From contig JAZGUH010000103.1 in NCBI GenBank assembly GCA_037893225.1, positions 7,378,001-7,442,000 of the forward strand: a stretch of 64,000 nt of DNA, given 5' to 3'. Shown piece by piece: positions 45,018 to 58,000 of this stretch. Made by a program: the position numbers and the translations under genes. Source of the stretch: Hippasteria phrygiana. Taxonomy: Eukaryota; Echinodermata; Asteroidea; Valvatida; Goniasteridae. Under the pieces are notes generated by a model that was not told where the DNA came from, made no database searches, and saw only the letters and a list, made by a program, of their open reading frames with translations. Within the stretch, counting starts at the first letter, position 1, and each line of letters opens with the position of its first letter.

Positions 45018-48000
45018 GTGCAGTTATGCGGGAATGCAGACAAATTACTTCGAAAAACCTACTCGCTTATCTCGGCCACCATTCGGCTGAACTTGGGTCT
45101 GAAGAGCTGGATATTGGTCTGGATGTTGCTGAGAAGTCACTCTTTCCAACAGTATCAAGATTGTGCGCAATTTCGTTCAACATCGGGTCGAAAAACGGCG
45201 TCATTTAGGGCCCAAGTTGCGTGGTGGGGGTGTCGGCTAGTCTATTGTATAGCATGTGCAGTTATGCGGGAATGCAGAAAGATTACTTCGAAAAACCTAC
45301 TCGCTTATCTCGGCCACTATCCGGCTGAACGTGGGTCTGAAGAGCTGGATATTTGTCTGGATGTTGCTGAGAAGTCACTCTTTCCAACAGTATCAAGATT
45401 GTGTGCAATTTCGGTCAACATCGGGTCGAAAAACGGCGTCATTTGGGGCCCATGTTGCGTGGTGGGGGTGTCGGCTAGTCCTATTGTATAGCATGTGCAG
45501 TTATGCGGGAATGCAGACAAATTACTTCGAAAAACCTACTCGCTTATCTCGGCCACTATCCGGCTGAACGTGGGTCTGAAGAGCTGGATATTTGTCTGGA
45601 TGTTGCTGAGAAGTCACTCTTTCCAACAGTATCAAGATTGTGCGCAATTTCGTTCAACATCGGGTCGAAAAACGGCGTCATTTGGGGCCCATGTTGCGTG
45701 GTGGGGGTGTCGGCTAGTCCTATTGTATAGCATGTGCAGTTATGCGGGAATGCAGACAAATTACTTCGAAAAACCTACTCGCTTATCTCGGCCACTATTC
45801 GGCTGAACTTGGGTCTGAGGAGCTGGATATTGGTCTGGATGTTGCTGAGAAGTCACTCTTTCCAACAGTATCAAGATTGTGCGCAATTTCGTTCAACATC
45901 GGGTCGAAAAACGGCGTCATTTGGGGCCCAAGTTGCGTGGTGGGGGTGTCGGCTAGTCCATTGTATAGCATGTGCAGTTATGCGGGAATGCAGAAAGATT
46001 ACTTCGAAAAACCTACTCGCTTATCTCGGCCACTATCCGGCTGAACGTGGGTCTGAAGAGCTGGATATTTGTCTGGATGTTGCTGAGAAGTCACTCTTTC
46101 CAACAGTAGCAAGATTGTGCGCAATTTCGGTCAACATCGGGTCGAAAAACTGCGTCATTTGGGGCCCATGTTGCGTGGTGGGGGTGTCGGCTAGGCCTAT
46201 TGTATAGCATGTGCAGTTATGCGGGAATGCAGAAAAATTACTTCGAAAAACCTACTCGCTTATCTCGGCCACCATTCGGCTGAACTTGGGTCTGAGGAGC
46301 TGGATATTGGTCTGGATGTTGCTGAGAAGTCACTCTTTCCAACAGTATCAAGATTGTGCGCAATTTCGGTCAACATCGGGTCGAAAAACGGCGTCATTTG
46401 GGGCCCATGTTGCGTGGTGGGGGTGTCGGATAGTCCTATTGTATAGCATGTGCAGTTATGCGGGAATGCAGAAAAATTACTTCGAAAAACCTACTCGCTT
46501 ATCTCGGCCACCATTCGGCTGAACTTGGGTCTGAGGAGCTGGATATTGGTCTGGATGTTGCTGAGAAGTCACTCTTTCCAACAGTATCAAGATTGTGCGC
46601 AATTTCGTTCAACATCGGGTCGAAAAACGGCGTCATTTGGGGCCCATGTTGCGTGGTGGGGGTGTCGGTTAGTCCTATTGTATAGCATGTGCAGTTATAC
46701 GGGAATGCAGAAAAATTACTTTGAAAAACCTACTCGCTTATCTCGGCCACCATTCGGCTGAACTTGGGTCTGAAGAGCTGGATATTTGTCTGGATGTTGC
46801 TGAGAAGTCACTCTTTCCAACAGTATCAAGATTGTGCGCAATTTCGTTCAACATCGGGTCGAAAAACGGCGTCATTTGGGGCCCATGTTGCGTGGTGGGG
46901 GTGTCGGCTAGTCATATTGTATAGCATGTGCAGTTATGCGGGAATGCAGACAAATTACTTCGAAAAACCTACTCGCTTATCTCGGCCACCATTCGGCTGA
47001 ACTTGGGTCTGAAGAGCTGGATATTGGTCTGGATGTTGCTGAGAAGTCACTCTTTCCAACAGTATCAAGATTGTGCGCAATTTCGTTCAACATCGGGTCG
47101 AAAAACGGCGTCATTTAGGGCCCAAGTTGCGTGGTGGGGGTGTCGGCTAGTCTATTGTATAGCATGTGCAGTTATGCGGGAATGCAGAAAGATTACTTCG
47201 AAAAACCTACTCGCTTATCTCGGCCACTATCCGGCTGAACGTGGGTCTGAAGAGCTGGATATTTGTCTGGATGTTGCTGAGAAGTCACTCTTTCCAACAG
47301 TATCAAGATTGTGTGCAATTTCGGTCAACATCGGGTCGAAAAACGGCGTCATTTGGGGCCCATGTTGCGTGGTGGGGGTGTCGGCTAGTCCTATTGTATA
47401 GCATGTGCAGTTATGCGGGAATGCAGACAAATTACTTCGAAAAACCTACTCGCTTATCTCGGCCACTATCCGGCTGAACGTGGGTCTGAAGAGCTGGATA
47501 TTTGTCTGGATGTTGCTGAGAAGTCACTCTTTCCAACAGTATCAAGATTGTGCGCAATTTCGTTCAACATCGGGTCGAAAAACGGCGTCATTTGGGGCCC
47601 ATGTTGCGTGGTGGGGGTGTCGGCTAGTCCTATTGTATAGCATGTGCAGTTATGCGGGAATGCAGACAAATTACTTCGAAAAACCTACTCGCTTATCTCG
47701 GCCACTATTCGGCTGAACTTGGGTCTGAGGAGCTGGATATTGGTCTGGATGTTGCTGAGAAGTCACTCTTTCCAACAGTATCAAGATTGTGCGCAATTTC
47801 GTTCAACATCGGGTCGAAAAACGGCGTCATTTGGGGCCCAAGTTGCGTGGTGGGGGTGTCGGCTAGTCCATTGTATAGCATGTGCAGTTATGCGGGAATG
47901 CAGAAAGATTACTTCGAAAAACCTACTCGCTTATCTCGGCCACTATCCGGCTGAACGTGGGTCTGAAGAGCTGGATATTTGTCTGGATGTTGCTGAGAAG

Positions 48001-48837
48001 TCACTCTTTCCAACAGTAGCAAGATTGTGCGCAATTTCGGTCAACATCGGGTCGAAAAACTGCGTCATTTGGGGCCCATGTTGCGTGGTGGGGGTGTCGG
48101 CTAGGCCTATTGTATAGCATGTGCAGTTATGCGGGAATGCAGAAAAATTACTTCGAAAAACCTACTCGCTTATCTCGGCCACCATTCGGCTGAACTTGGG
48201 TCTGAGGAGCTGGATATTGGTCTGGATGTTGCTGAGAAGTCACTCTTTCCAACAGTATCAAGATTGTGCGCAATTTCGGTCAACATCGGGTCGAAAAACG
48301 GCGTCATTTGGGGCCCATGTTGCGTGGTGGGGGTGTCGGATAGTCCTATTGTATAGCATGTGCAGTTATGCGGGAATGCAGAAAAATTACTTCGAAAAAC
48401 CTACTCGCTTATCTCGGCCACCATTCGGCTGAACTTGGGTCTGAGGAGCTGGATATTGGTCTGGATGTTGCTGAGAAGTCACTCTTTCCAACAGTATCAA
48501 GATTGTGCGCAATTTCGTTCAACATCGGGTCGAAAAACGGCGTCATTTGGGGCCCATGTTGCGTGGTGGGGGTGTCGGTTAGTCCTATTGTATAGCATGT
48601 GCAGTTATACGGGAATGCAGAAAAATTACTTTGAAAAACCTACTCGCTTATCTCGGCCACCATTCGGCTGAACTTGGGTCTGAGGAGCTGGATATTTGTC
48701 TGGATGTTGCTGAGAAGTCACTCTTTCCAACAGTATCAAGATTGTGCGCAATTTCGGTCAACATCGGGTCGAAAAACGGCGTCATTTGGGGCCCATGTTG
48801 CGTGGTGGGGGTGTCGGCTAGTCCTATTGTATAGCAT
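45018..48837. repeat. Eight-monomer (1910-bp) tandem duplication
   Basis: Monomers near 45018, 45256, 45495, 45734, 46211 and 46450 recur 1910 bp later. Private variants AAAAACTGCGTC (46151 and 48061) and GTCGGTTAGTCC (46670 and 48580) are exactly 1910 bp apart. The former occurs again at 50449, which marks a third partial copy. Confidence 0.88.
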
Positions 48838-51800
48838 GTGCAGTTATGCGGGAATGCAGACAAATTACTTCGAAAAACCTACTCGCTTATCTCGGCCACT
48901 ATTCGGCTGAACTTGGGTCTGAGGAGCTGGATATTGGTCTGGATGTTGCTGAGAAGTCACTCTTTCCAACAGTATCAAGATTGTGCGCAATTTCGTTCAA
49001 CATCGGGTCGAAAAACGGCGTCATTTGGGGCCCAAGTTGCGTGGTGGGGGTGTCGGCTAGTCCCATTGTATAGCATGTGCAGTTATGCGGGAATGCAGAA
49101 AGATTACTTCGAAAAACCTACTCGCTTATCTCGGCCACCATTCGGCTGAACGTGGGTCTGAGGAGCTGGATATTGGTCTGGATGTTGCTGAGAAGTCACT
49201 CTTTCCAACAGTATCAAGATTGTGCGCAATTTCGTTCAACATCGGGTCGAAAAACGGCGTCATTTGGGGCCCAAGTTGCGTGGTGGGGGTGTCGGCTAGT
49301 CCATTGTATAGCATGTGCAGTTATGCGGGAATGCAGAAAGATTACTTCGAAAAACCTACTCGCTTATCTCGGCCACTATCCGGCTGAACTTGGGTCTGAA
49401 GAGCTGGATATATGTCTGGATGTTGCTGAGAAGTCACTCTTTCCAACAGTATCAAGATTGTGCGCAATTTCGTTCAACATCGGGTCGAAAAACGGCGTCA
49501 TTTGGGGCCCATGTTGCGTGGTGGGGGTGTCGGCTAGTCATATTGTATAGCATGTGCAGTTATGCGGGAATGCAGACAAATTACTTCGAAAAACCTACTC
49601 GCTTATCTCGGCCACCATTCGGCTGAACTTGGGTCTGAAGAGCTGGATATTGGTCTGGATGTTGCTGAGAAGTCACCCTTTCCAACAGTATCAAGATTGT
49701 GCGCAATTTCGTTCAACATCGGGTCGAAAAACGGCGTCATTTAGGGCCCAAGTTGCGTGGTGGGGGTGTCGGCTAGTCTATTGTATAGCATGTGCAGTTA
49801 TGCGGGAATGCAGAAAGATTACTTCGAAAAACCTACTCGCTTATCTCGGCCACTATCCGGCTGAACGTGGGTCTGAAGAGCTGGATATTTGTCTGGATGT
49901 TGCTGAGAAGTCACTCTTTCCAACAGTATCAAGATTGTGTGCAATTTCGGTCAACATCGGGTCGAAAAACGGCGTCATTTGGGGCCCATGTTGCGTGGTG
50001 GGGGTGTCGGCTAGTCCTATTGTATAGCATGTGCAGTTATGCGGGAATGCAGACAAATTACTTCGAAAAACCTACTCGCTTATCTCGGCCACTATTCGGC
50101 TGAACTTGGGTCTGAGGAGCTGGATATTGGTCTGGATGTTGCTGAGAAGTCACTCTTTCCAACAGTATCAAGATTGTGCGCAATTTCGTTCAACATCGGG
50201 TCGAAAAACGGCGTCATTTGGGGCCCAAGTTGCGTGGTGGGGGTGTCGGCTAGTCCATTGTATAGCATGTGCAGTTATGCGGGAATGCAGAAAGATTACT
50301 TCGAAAAACCTACTCGCTTATCTCGGCCACTATCCGGCTGAACGTGGGTCTGAAGAGCTGGATATTTGTCTGGATGTTGCTGAGAAGTCACTCTTTCCAA
50401 CAGTAGCAAGATTGTGCGCAATTTCGGTCAACATCGGGTCGAAAAACTGCGTCATTTGGGGCCCATGTTGCGTGGTGGGGGTGTCGGCTAGGCCTATTGT
50501 ATAGCATGTGCAGTTATGCGGGAATGCAGAAAAATTACTTCGAAAAACCTACTCGCTTATCTCGGCCACCATTCGGCTGAACTTGGGTCTGAGGAGCTGG
50601 ATATTGGTCTGGATGTTGCTGAGAAGTCACTCTTTCCAACAGTATCAAGATTGTGCGCAATTTCGGTCAACATCGGGTCGAAAAACGGCGTCATTTGGGG
50701 CCCATGTTGCGTGGTGGGGGTGTCGGATAGTCCTATTGTATAGCATGTGCAGTTATGCGGGAATGCAGAAAAATTACTTCGAAAAACCTACTCGCTTATC
50801 TCGGCCACCATTCGGCTGAACTTGGGTCTGAGGAGCTGGATATTGGTCTGGATGTTGCTGAGAAGTCACTCTTTCCAACAGTATCAAGATTGTGCGCAAT
50901 TTCGTTCAACATCGGGTCGAAAAACGGCGTCATTTGGGGCCCATGTTGCGTGGTGGGGGTGTCGGCTAGTCCTATTGTATAGCATGTGCAGTTATACGGG
51001 AATGCAGAAAAATTACTTTGAAAAACCTACTCGCTTATCTCGGCCACCATTCGGCTGAACTTGGGTCTGAGGAGCTGGATATTTGTCTGGATGTTGCTGA
51101 GAAGTCACTCTTTCCAACAGTATCAAGATTGTGCGCAATTTCGGTCAACATCGGGTCGAAAAACGGCGTCATTTGGGGCCCATGTTGCGTGGTGGGGGTG
51201 TCGGCTAGTCCTATTGTATAGCATGTGCAGTTATGCGGGAATGCAGACAAATTACTTCGAAAAACCTACTCGCTTATCTCGGCCACTATTCGGCTGAACT
51301 TGGGTCTGAGGAGCTGGATATTGGTCTGGATGTTGCTGAGAAGTCACTCTTTCCAACAGTATCAAGATTGTGCGCAATTTCGTTCAACATCGGGTCGAAA
51401 AACGGCGTCATTTGGGGCCCAAGTTGCGTGGTGGGGGTGTCGGCTAGTCCCATTGTATAGCATGTGCAGTTATGCGGGAATGCAGAAAGATTACTTCGAA
51501 AAACCTACTCGCTTATCTCGGCCACCATTCGGCTGAACGTGGGTCTGAGGAGCTGGATATTGGTCTGGATGTTGCTGAGAAGTCACTCTTTCCAACAGTA
51601 TCAAGATTGTGCGCAATTTCGTTCAACATCGGGTCGAAAAACGGCGTCATTTGGGGCCCAAGTTGCGTGGTGGGGGTGTCGGCTAGTCCATTGTATAGCA
51701 TGTGCAGTTATGCGGGAATGCAGAAAGATTACTTCGAAAAACCTACTCGCTTATCTCGGCCACTATCCGGCTGAACTTGGGTCTGAAGAGCTGGATATTT

Positions 51801-52660
51801 GTCTGGATGTTGCTGAGAAGTCACTCTTTCCAACAGTATCAAGATTGTGCGCAATTTCGTTCAACATCGGGTCGAAAAACGGCGTCATTTGGGGCCCATG
51901 TTGCGTGGTGGGGGTGTCGGCTAGTCATATTGTATAGCATGTGCAGTTATGCGGGAATGCAGACAAATTACTTCGAAAAACCTACTCGCTTATCTCGGCC
52001 ACCATTCGGCTGAACTTGGGTCTGAAGAGCTGGATATTGGTCTGGATGTTGCTGAGAAGTCACTCTTTCCAACAGTATCAAGATTGTGCGCAATTTCGTT
52101 CAACATCGGGTCGAAAAACGGCGTCATTTAGGGCCCAAGTTGCGTGGTGGGGGTGTCGGCTAGTCTATTGTATAGCATGTGCAGTTATGCGGGAATGCAG
52201 AAAGATTACTTCGAAAAACCTACTCGCTTATCTCGGCCACTATCCGGCTGAACGTGGGTCTGAAGAGCTGGATATTTGTCTGGATGTTGCTGAGAAGTCA
52301 CTCTTTCCAACAGTATCAAGATTGTGTGCAATTTCGGTCAACATCGGGTCGAAAAACGGCGTCATTTGGGGCCCATGTTGCGTGGTGGGGGTGTCGGCTA
52401 GTCCTATTGTATAGCATGTGCAGTTATGCGGGAATGCAGACAAATTACTTCGAAAAACCTACTCGCTTATCTCGGCCACTATTCGGCTGAACTTGGGTCT
52501 GAGGAGCTGGATATTGGTCTGGATGTTGCTGAGAAGTCACTCTTTCCAACAGTATCAAGATTGTGCGCAATTTCGTTCAACATCGGGTCGAAAAACGGCG
52601 TCATTTGGGGCCCAAGTTGCGTGGTGGGGGTGTCGGCTAGTCCATTGTATAGCATGTGCA
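48838..52660. repeat. Ten-monomer (2387-bp) tandem duplication, second copy partial
   Basis: Monomers near 48838, 49077, 49315, 49554, 49792 and 50031 recur at 51225, 51464, 51702, 51941, 52179 and 52418. The first copy has singletons absent from the second, such as GATATATGTCTGG near 49410 and GTCACCCTTTCC near 49675, so they arose after the duplication. The match fades after about 52660. Confidence 0.78.
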
Positions 52661-55042
52661 GTTATGCGGGAATGCAGAAAGATTACTTCGAAAAACCTAC
52701 TCGCTTATCTCGGCCACTATCCGGCTGAACGTGGGTCTGAGGAGCTGGATATTGGTCTGGATGTTGCTGAGAAGTCACTCTTTCCAACAGTATCAAGATT
52801 GTGCGCAATTTCGTTCAACATCGGGTCGAAAAACGGCGTCATTTGGGGCCCATGTTGCGTGGTGGGGGTGTCGGCTAGTCATATTGTATAGCATGTGCAG
52901 TTATGCGGGAATGCAGACAAATTACTTCGAAAAACCTACTCGCTTATCTCGGCCACCATTCGGCTGAACTTGGGTCTGAAGAGCTGGATATTGGTCTGGA
53001 TGTTGCTGAGAAGTCACTCTTTCCAACAGTATCAAGATTGTGCGCAATTTCGTTCAACATCGGGTCGAAAAACGGCGTCATTTAGGGCCCAAGTTGCGTG
53101 GTGGGGGTGTCGGCTAGTCTATTGTATAGCATGTGCAGTTATGCGGGAATGCAGAAAGATTACTTCGAAAAACCTACTCGCTTATCTCGGCCACTATCCG
53201 GCTGAACGTGGGTCTGAAGAGCTGGATATTTGTCTGGATGTTGCTGAGAAGTCACTCTTTCCAACAGTATCAAGATTGTGTGCAATTTCGGTCAACATCG
53301 GGTCGAAAAACGGCGTCATTTGGGGCCCATGTTGCGTGGTGGGGGTGTCGGCTAGTCCTATTGTATAGCATGTGCAGTTATGCGGGAATGCAGAAAAATT
53401 ACTTCGAAAAACCTACTCGCTTATCTCGGCCACCATTCGGCTGAACTTGGGTCTGAGGAGCTGGATATTGGTCTGGATGTTGCTGAGAAGTCACTCTTTC
53501 CAACAGTATCAAGATTGTGCGCAATTTCGGTCAACATCGGGTCGAAAAACGGCGTCATTTGGGGCCCATGTTGCGTGGTGGGGGTGTCGGATAGTCCTAT
53601 TGTATAGCATGTGCAGTTATGCGGGAATGCAGAAAAATTACTTCGAAAAACCTACTCGCTTATCTCGGCCACCATTCGGCTGAACTTGGGTCTGAGGAGC
53701 TGGATATTGGTCTGGATGTTGCTGAGAAGTCACTCTTTCCAACAGTATCAAGATTGTGCGCAATTTCGTTCAACATCGGGTCGAAAAACGGCGTCATTTG
53801 GGGCCCAAGTTGCGTGGTGGGGGTGTCGGCTAGTCCCATTGTATAGCATGTGCAGTTATGCGGGAATGCAGAAAGATTACTTCGAAAAACCTACTCGCTT
53901 ATCTCGGCCACTATCCGGCTGAACGTGGGTCTGAAGAGCTGGATATTTGTCTGGATGTTGCTGAGAAGTCGCTCTTTCCAACAGTATCAAGATTGTGCGC
54001 AATTTCGGTCAACATCGGGTCGAAAAACGGCGTCATTTGGGGCCCATGTTGCGTGGTGGGGGTGTCGGCTAGTCCTATTGTATAGCATGTGCAGTTATAC
54101 GGGAATGCAGAAAAATTACTTTGAAAAACCTACTCGCTTATCTCGGCCACTATTCGGCTGAACTTGGGTCTGAGGAGCTGGATATTTGTCTGGATGTTGC
54201 TGAGAAGTCACTCTTTCCAACAGTATCAAGATTGTGCGCAATTTCGTTCAACATCGGGTCGAAAAACGGCGTCATTTGGGGCCCAAGTTGCGTGGTGGGG
54301 GTGTAGGCTAGTCCATTGTATAGCATGTGCAGTTATGCGGGAATGCAGAAAGATTACTTCGAAAAACCTACTCGCTTATCTCGGCCACTATCCGGCTGAA
54401 CGTGGGTCTGAAGAGCTGGATATTTGTCTGGATGTTGCTGAGAAGTCACTCTTTCCAACAGTATCAAGATTGTGCGCAATTTCGGTCAACATCGGGTCGA
54501 AAAACGGCGTCATTTTGGGCCCATGTTGCGTGGTGGGGGTGTCGGCTAGTCCTATTGTATAGCATGTGCAGTTATACGGGAATGCAGACAAATTACTTTG
54601 AAAAACCTACTCGCTTATCTCGGCCACCATTCGGCTGAACTTGGGTCTGAGGAGCTGGATATTTGTCTGGATGTTGCTGAGAAGTCACTCTTTCCAACAG
54701 TATCAAGATTGTGCGCAATTTCGTTCAACATCGGGTCGAAAAACGGCGTCATTTGGGGCCCAAGTTGCGTGGTGGGGGTGTCGGCTAGTCCATTGTATAG
54801 CATGTGCAGTTATGCGGGAATGCAGAAAGATTACTTCGAAAAACCTACTCGCTTATCTCGGCCACTATCCGGCTGAACTTGGGTCTGAAGAGCTGGATAT
54901 TTGTCTGGATGTTGCTGAGAAGTCACTCTTTCCAACAGTATCAAGATTGTGCGCAATTTCGTTCAACATCGGGTCGAAAAACGGCGTCATTTGGGGCCCA
55001 TGTTGCTTGGTGGGGGTGTCGGCTAGTCATATTGTATAGCAT

Positions 55043-58000
55043 GTGCAGTTATGCGGGAATGCAGACAAATTACTTCGAAAAACCTACTCGCTTATCTCGG
55101 CCACCATTCGGCTGAACTTGGGTCTGAAGAGCTGGATATTGGTCTGGATGTTGCTGAGAAGTCACTCTTTCCAACAGTATCAAGATTGTGCGCAATTTCG
55201 TTCAACATCGGGTCGAAAAACGGCGTCATTTAGGGCCCAAGTTGCGTGGTGGGGGTGTCGGCTAGTCTATTGTATAGCATGTATGTGCAGTTATGCGGGA
55301 ATGCAGAAAGATTACTTCGAAAAACCTACTCGCTTATCTCGGCCACTATCCGGCTGAACGTGGGTCTGAAGAGCTGGATATTTGTCTGGATGTTGCTGAG
55401 AAGTCACTCTTTCCAACAGTATCAAGATTGTGCGCAATTTCGGTCAATATCGGGTCGAAAAACGGCGTCATTTGGGGCCCATGTTGCGTGGTGGGGGTGT
55501 CGGCTAGTCCTATTGTATAGCATGTGCAGTTATGCGGGAATGCAGACAAATTACTTCGAAAAACCTACTCGCTTATCTCGGCCACTATTCGGCTGAACTT
55601 GGGTCTGAGGAGCTGGATATTGGTCTGGATGTTGCTGAGAAGTCACTCTTTCCAACAGTATCAAGATTGTGCGCAATTTCGTTCAACATCGGGTCGAAAA
55701 ACGGCGTCATTTGGGGCCCAAGTTGCGTGGTGGGGGTGTCGGCTAGTCCATTGTATAGCATGTGCAGTTATGCGGGAATGCAGAAAGATTACTTCGAAAA
55801 ACCTACTCGCTTATCTCGGCCACTATCCGGCTGAACGTGGGTCTGAAGAGCTGGATATTTGTCTGGATGTTGCTGAGAAGTCACTCTTTCCAACAGTAGC
55901 AAGATTGTGCGCAATTTCGGTCAACATCGGGTCGAAAAACGGCGTCATTTGGGGCCCATGTTGCGTGGTGGGGGTGTCGGCTAGGCCTATTGTATAGCAT
56001 GTGCAGTTATGCGGGAATGCAGAAAAATTACTTCGAAAAACCTACTCGCTTATCTCGGCCACCATTCGGCTGAACTTGGGTCTGAGGAGCTGGATATTGG
56101 TCTGGATGTTGCTGAGAAGTCACTCTTTCCAACAGTATCAAGATTGTGCGCAATTTCGGTCAACATCGGGTCGAAAAACGGCGTCATTTGGGGCCCATGT
56201 TGCGTGGTGGGGGTGTCGGATAGTCCTATTGTATAGCATGTGCAGTTATGCGGGAATGCAGACAAATTACTTCGAAAAACCTACTCGCTTATCTCGGCCA
56301 CCATTCGGCTGAACTTGGGTCTGAAGAGCTGGATATTTGTCTGGATGTTGCTGAGAAGTCGCTCTTTCCAACAGTATCAAGATTGTGCGCAATTTCGGTC
56401 AACATCGGGTCGAAAAACGGCGTCATTTGGGGCCCATGTTGCGTGGTGGGGGTGTCGGCTAGTCCTATTGTATAGCATGTGCAGTTATACGGGAATGCAG
56501 AAAAATTACTTTGAAAAACCTACTCGCTTATCTCGGCCACCATTCGGCTGAACTTGGGTCTGAGGAGCTGGATATTTGTCTGGATGTTGCTGAGAAGTCA
56601 CTCTTTCCAACAGTATCAAGATTGTGCGCAATTTCGTTCAACATCGGGTCGAAAAACGGCGTCATTTGGGGCCCAAGTTGCGTGGTGGGGGTGTCGGCTA
56701 GTCCCATTGTATAGCATGTGCAGTTATGCGGGAATGCAGAAAGATTACTTCGAAAAACCTACTCGCTTATCTCGGCCACTATCCGGCTGAACTTGGGTCT
56801 GAAGAGCTGGATATTTGTCTGGATGTTGCTGAGAAGTCACTCTTTCCAACAGTATCAAGATTGTGCGCAATTTCGGTCAACATCGGGTCGAAAAACGGCG
56901 TCATTTGGGGCCCATGTTGCGTGGTGGGGGTGTCGGCTAGTCCTATTGTATAGCATGTGCAGTTATGCGGGAATGCAGAAAAATTACTTCGAAAAACCTA
57001 CTCGCTTATCTCGGCCACCATTCGGCTGAACTTGGGTCTGAGGAGCTGGATATTGGTCTGGATGTTGCTGAGAAGTCACTCTTTCCAACAGTATCAAGAT
57101 TGTGCGCAATTTCGTTCAACATCGGGTCGAAAAACGGCGTCATTTGGGGCCCAAGTTGCGTGGTGGGGGTGTCGGCTAGTCCATTGTATAGCATGTGCAG
57201 TTATGCGGGAATGCAGAAAGATTACTTCGAAAAACCTACTCGCTTATCTCGGCCACTATCCGGCTGAACGTGGGTCTGAAGAGCTGGATATTTGTCTGGA
57301 TGTTGCTGAGAAGTCACTCTTTCCAACAGTATCAAGATTGTGCGCAATTTCGGTCAACATCGGGTCGAAAAACGGCGTCATTTTGGGCCCATGTTGCGTG
57401 GTGGGGGTGTCGGCTAGTCCCATTGTATAGCATGTGCAGTTATACGGGATGCAGACAAATTACTTTGAAAAACCTACTCGCTTATCTCGGCCACCATTCG
57501 GCTGAACTTGGGTCTGAGGAGCTGGATATTTGTCTGGATGTTGCTGAGAAGTCACTCTTTCCAACAGTATCAAGATTGTGCGCAATTTCGTTCAACATCG
57601 GGTCGAAAAACGGCGTCATTTGGGGCCCAAGTTGCGTGGTGGGGGTGTCGGCTAGTCCATTGTATAGCATGTGCAGTTATGCGGGAATGCAGAAAGATTA
57701 CTTCGAAAAACCTACTCGCTTATCTCGGCCACTATCCGGCTGAACTTGGGTCTGAAGAGCTGGATATTTGTCTGGATGTTGCTGAGAAGTCACTCTTTCC
57801 AACAGTATCAAGATTGTGCGCAATTTCGTTCAACATCGGGTCGAAAAACGGCGTCATTTGGGGCCCATGTTGCGTGGTGGGGGTGTCGGCTAGTCATATT
57901 GTATAGCATGTGCAGTTATGCGGGAATGCAGACAAATTACTTCGAAAAACCTACTCGCTTATCTCGGCCACCATTCGGCTGAACTTGGGTCTGAAGAGCT

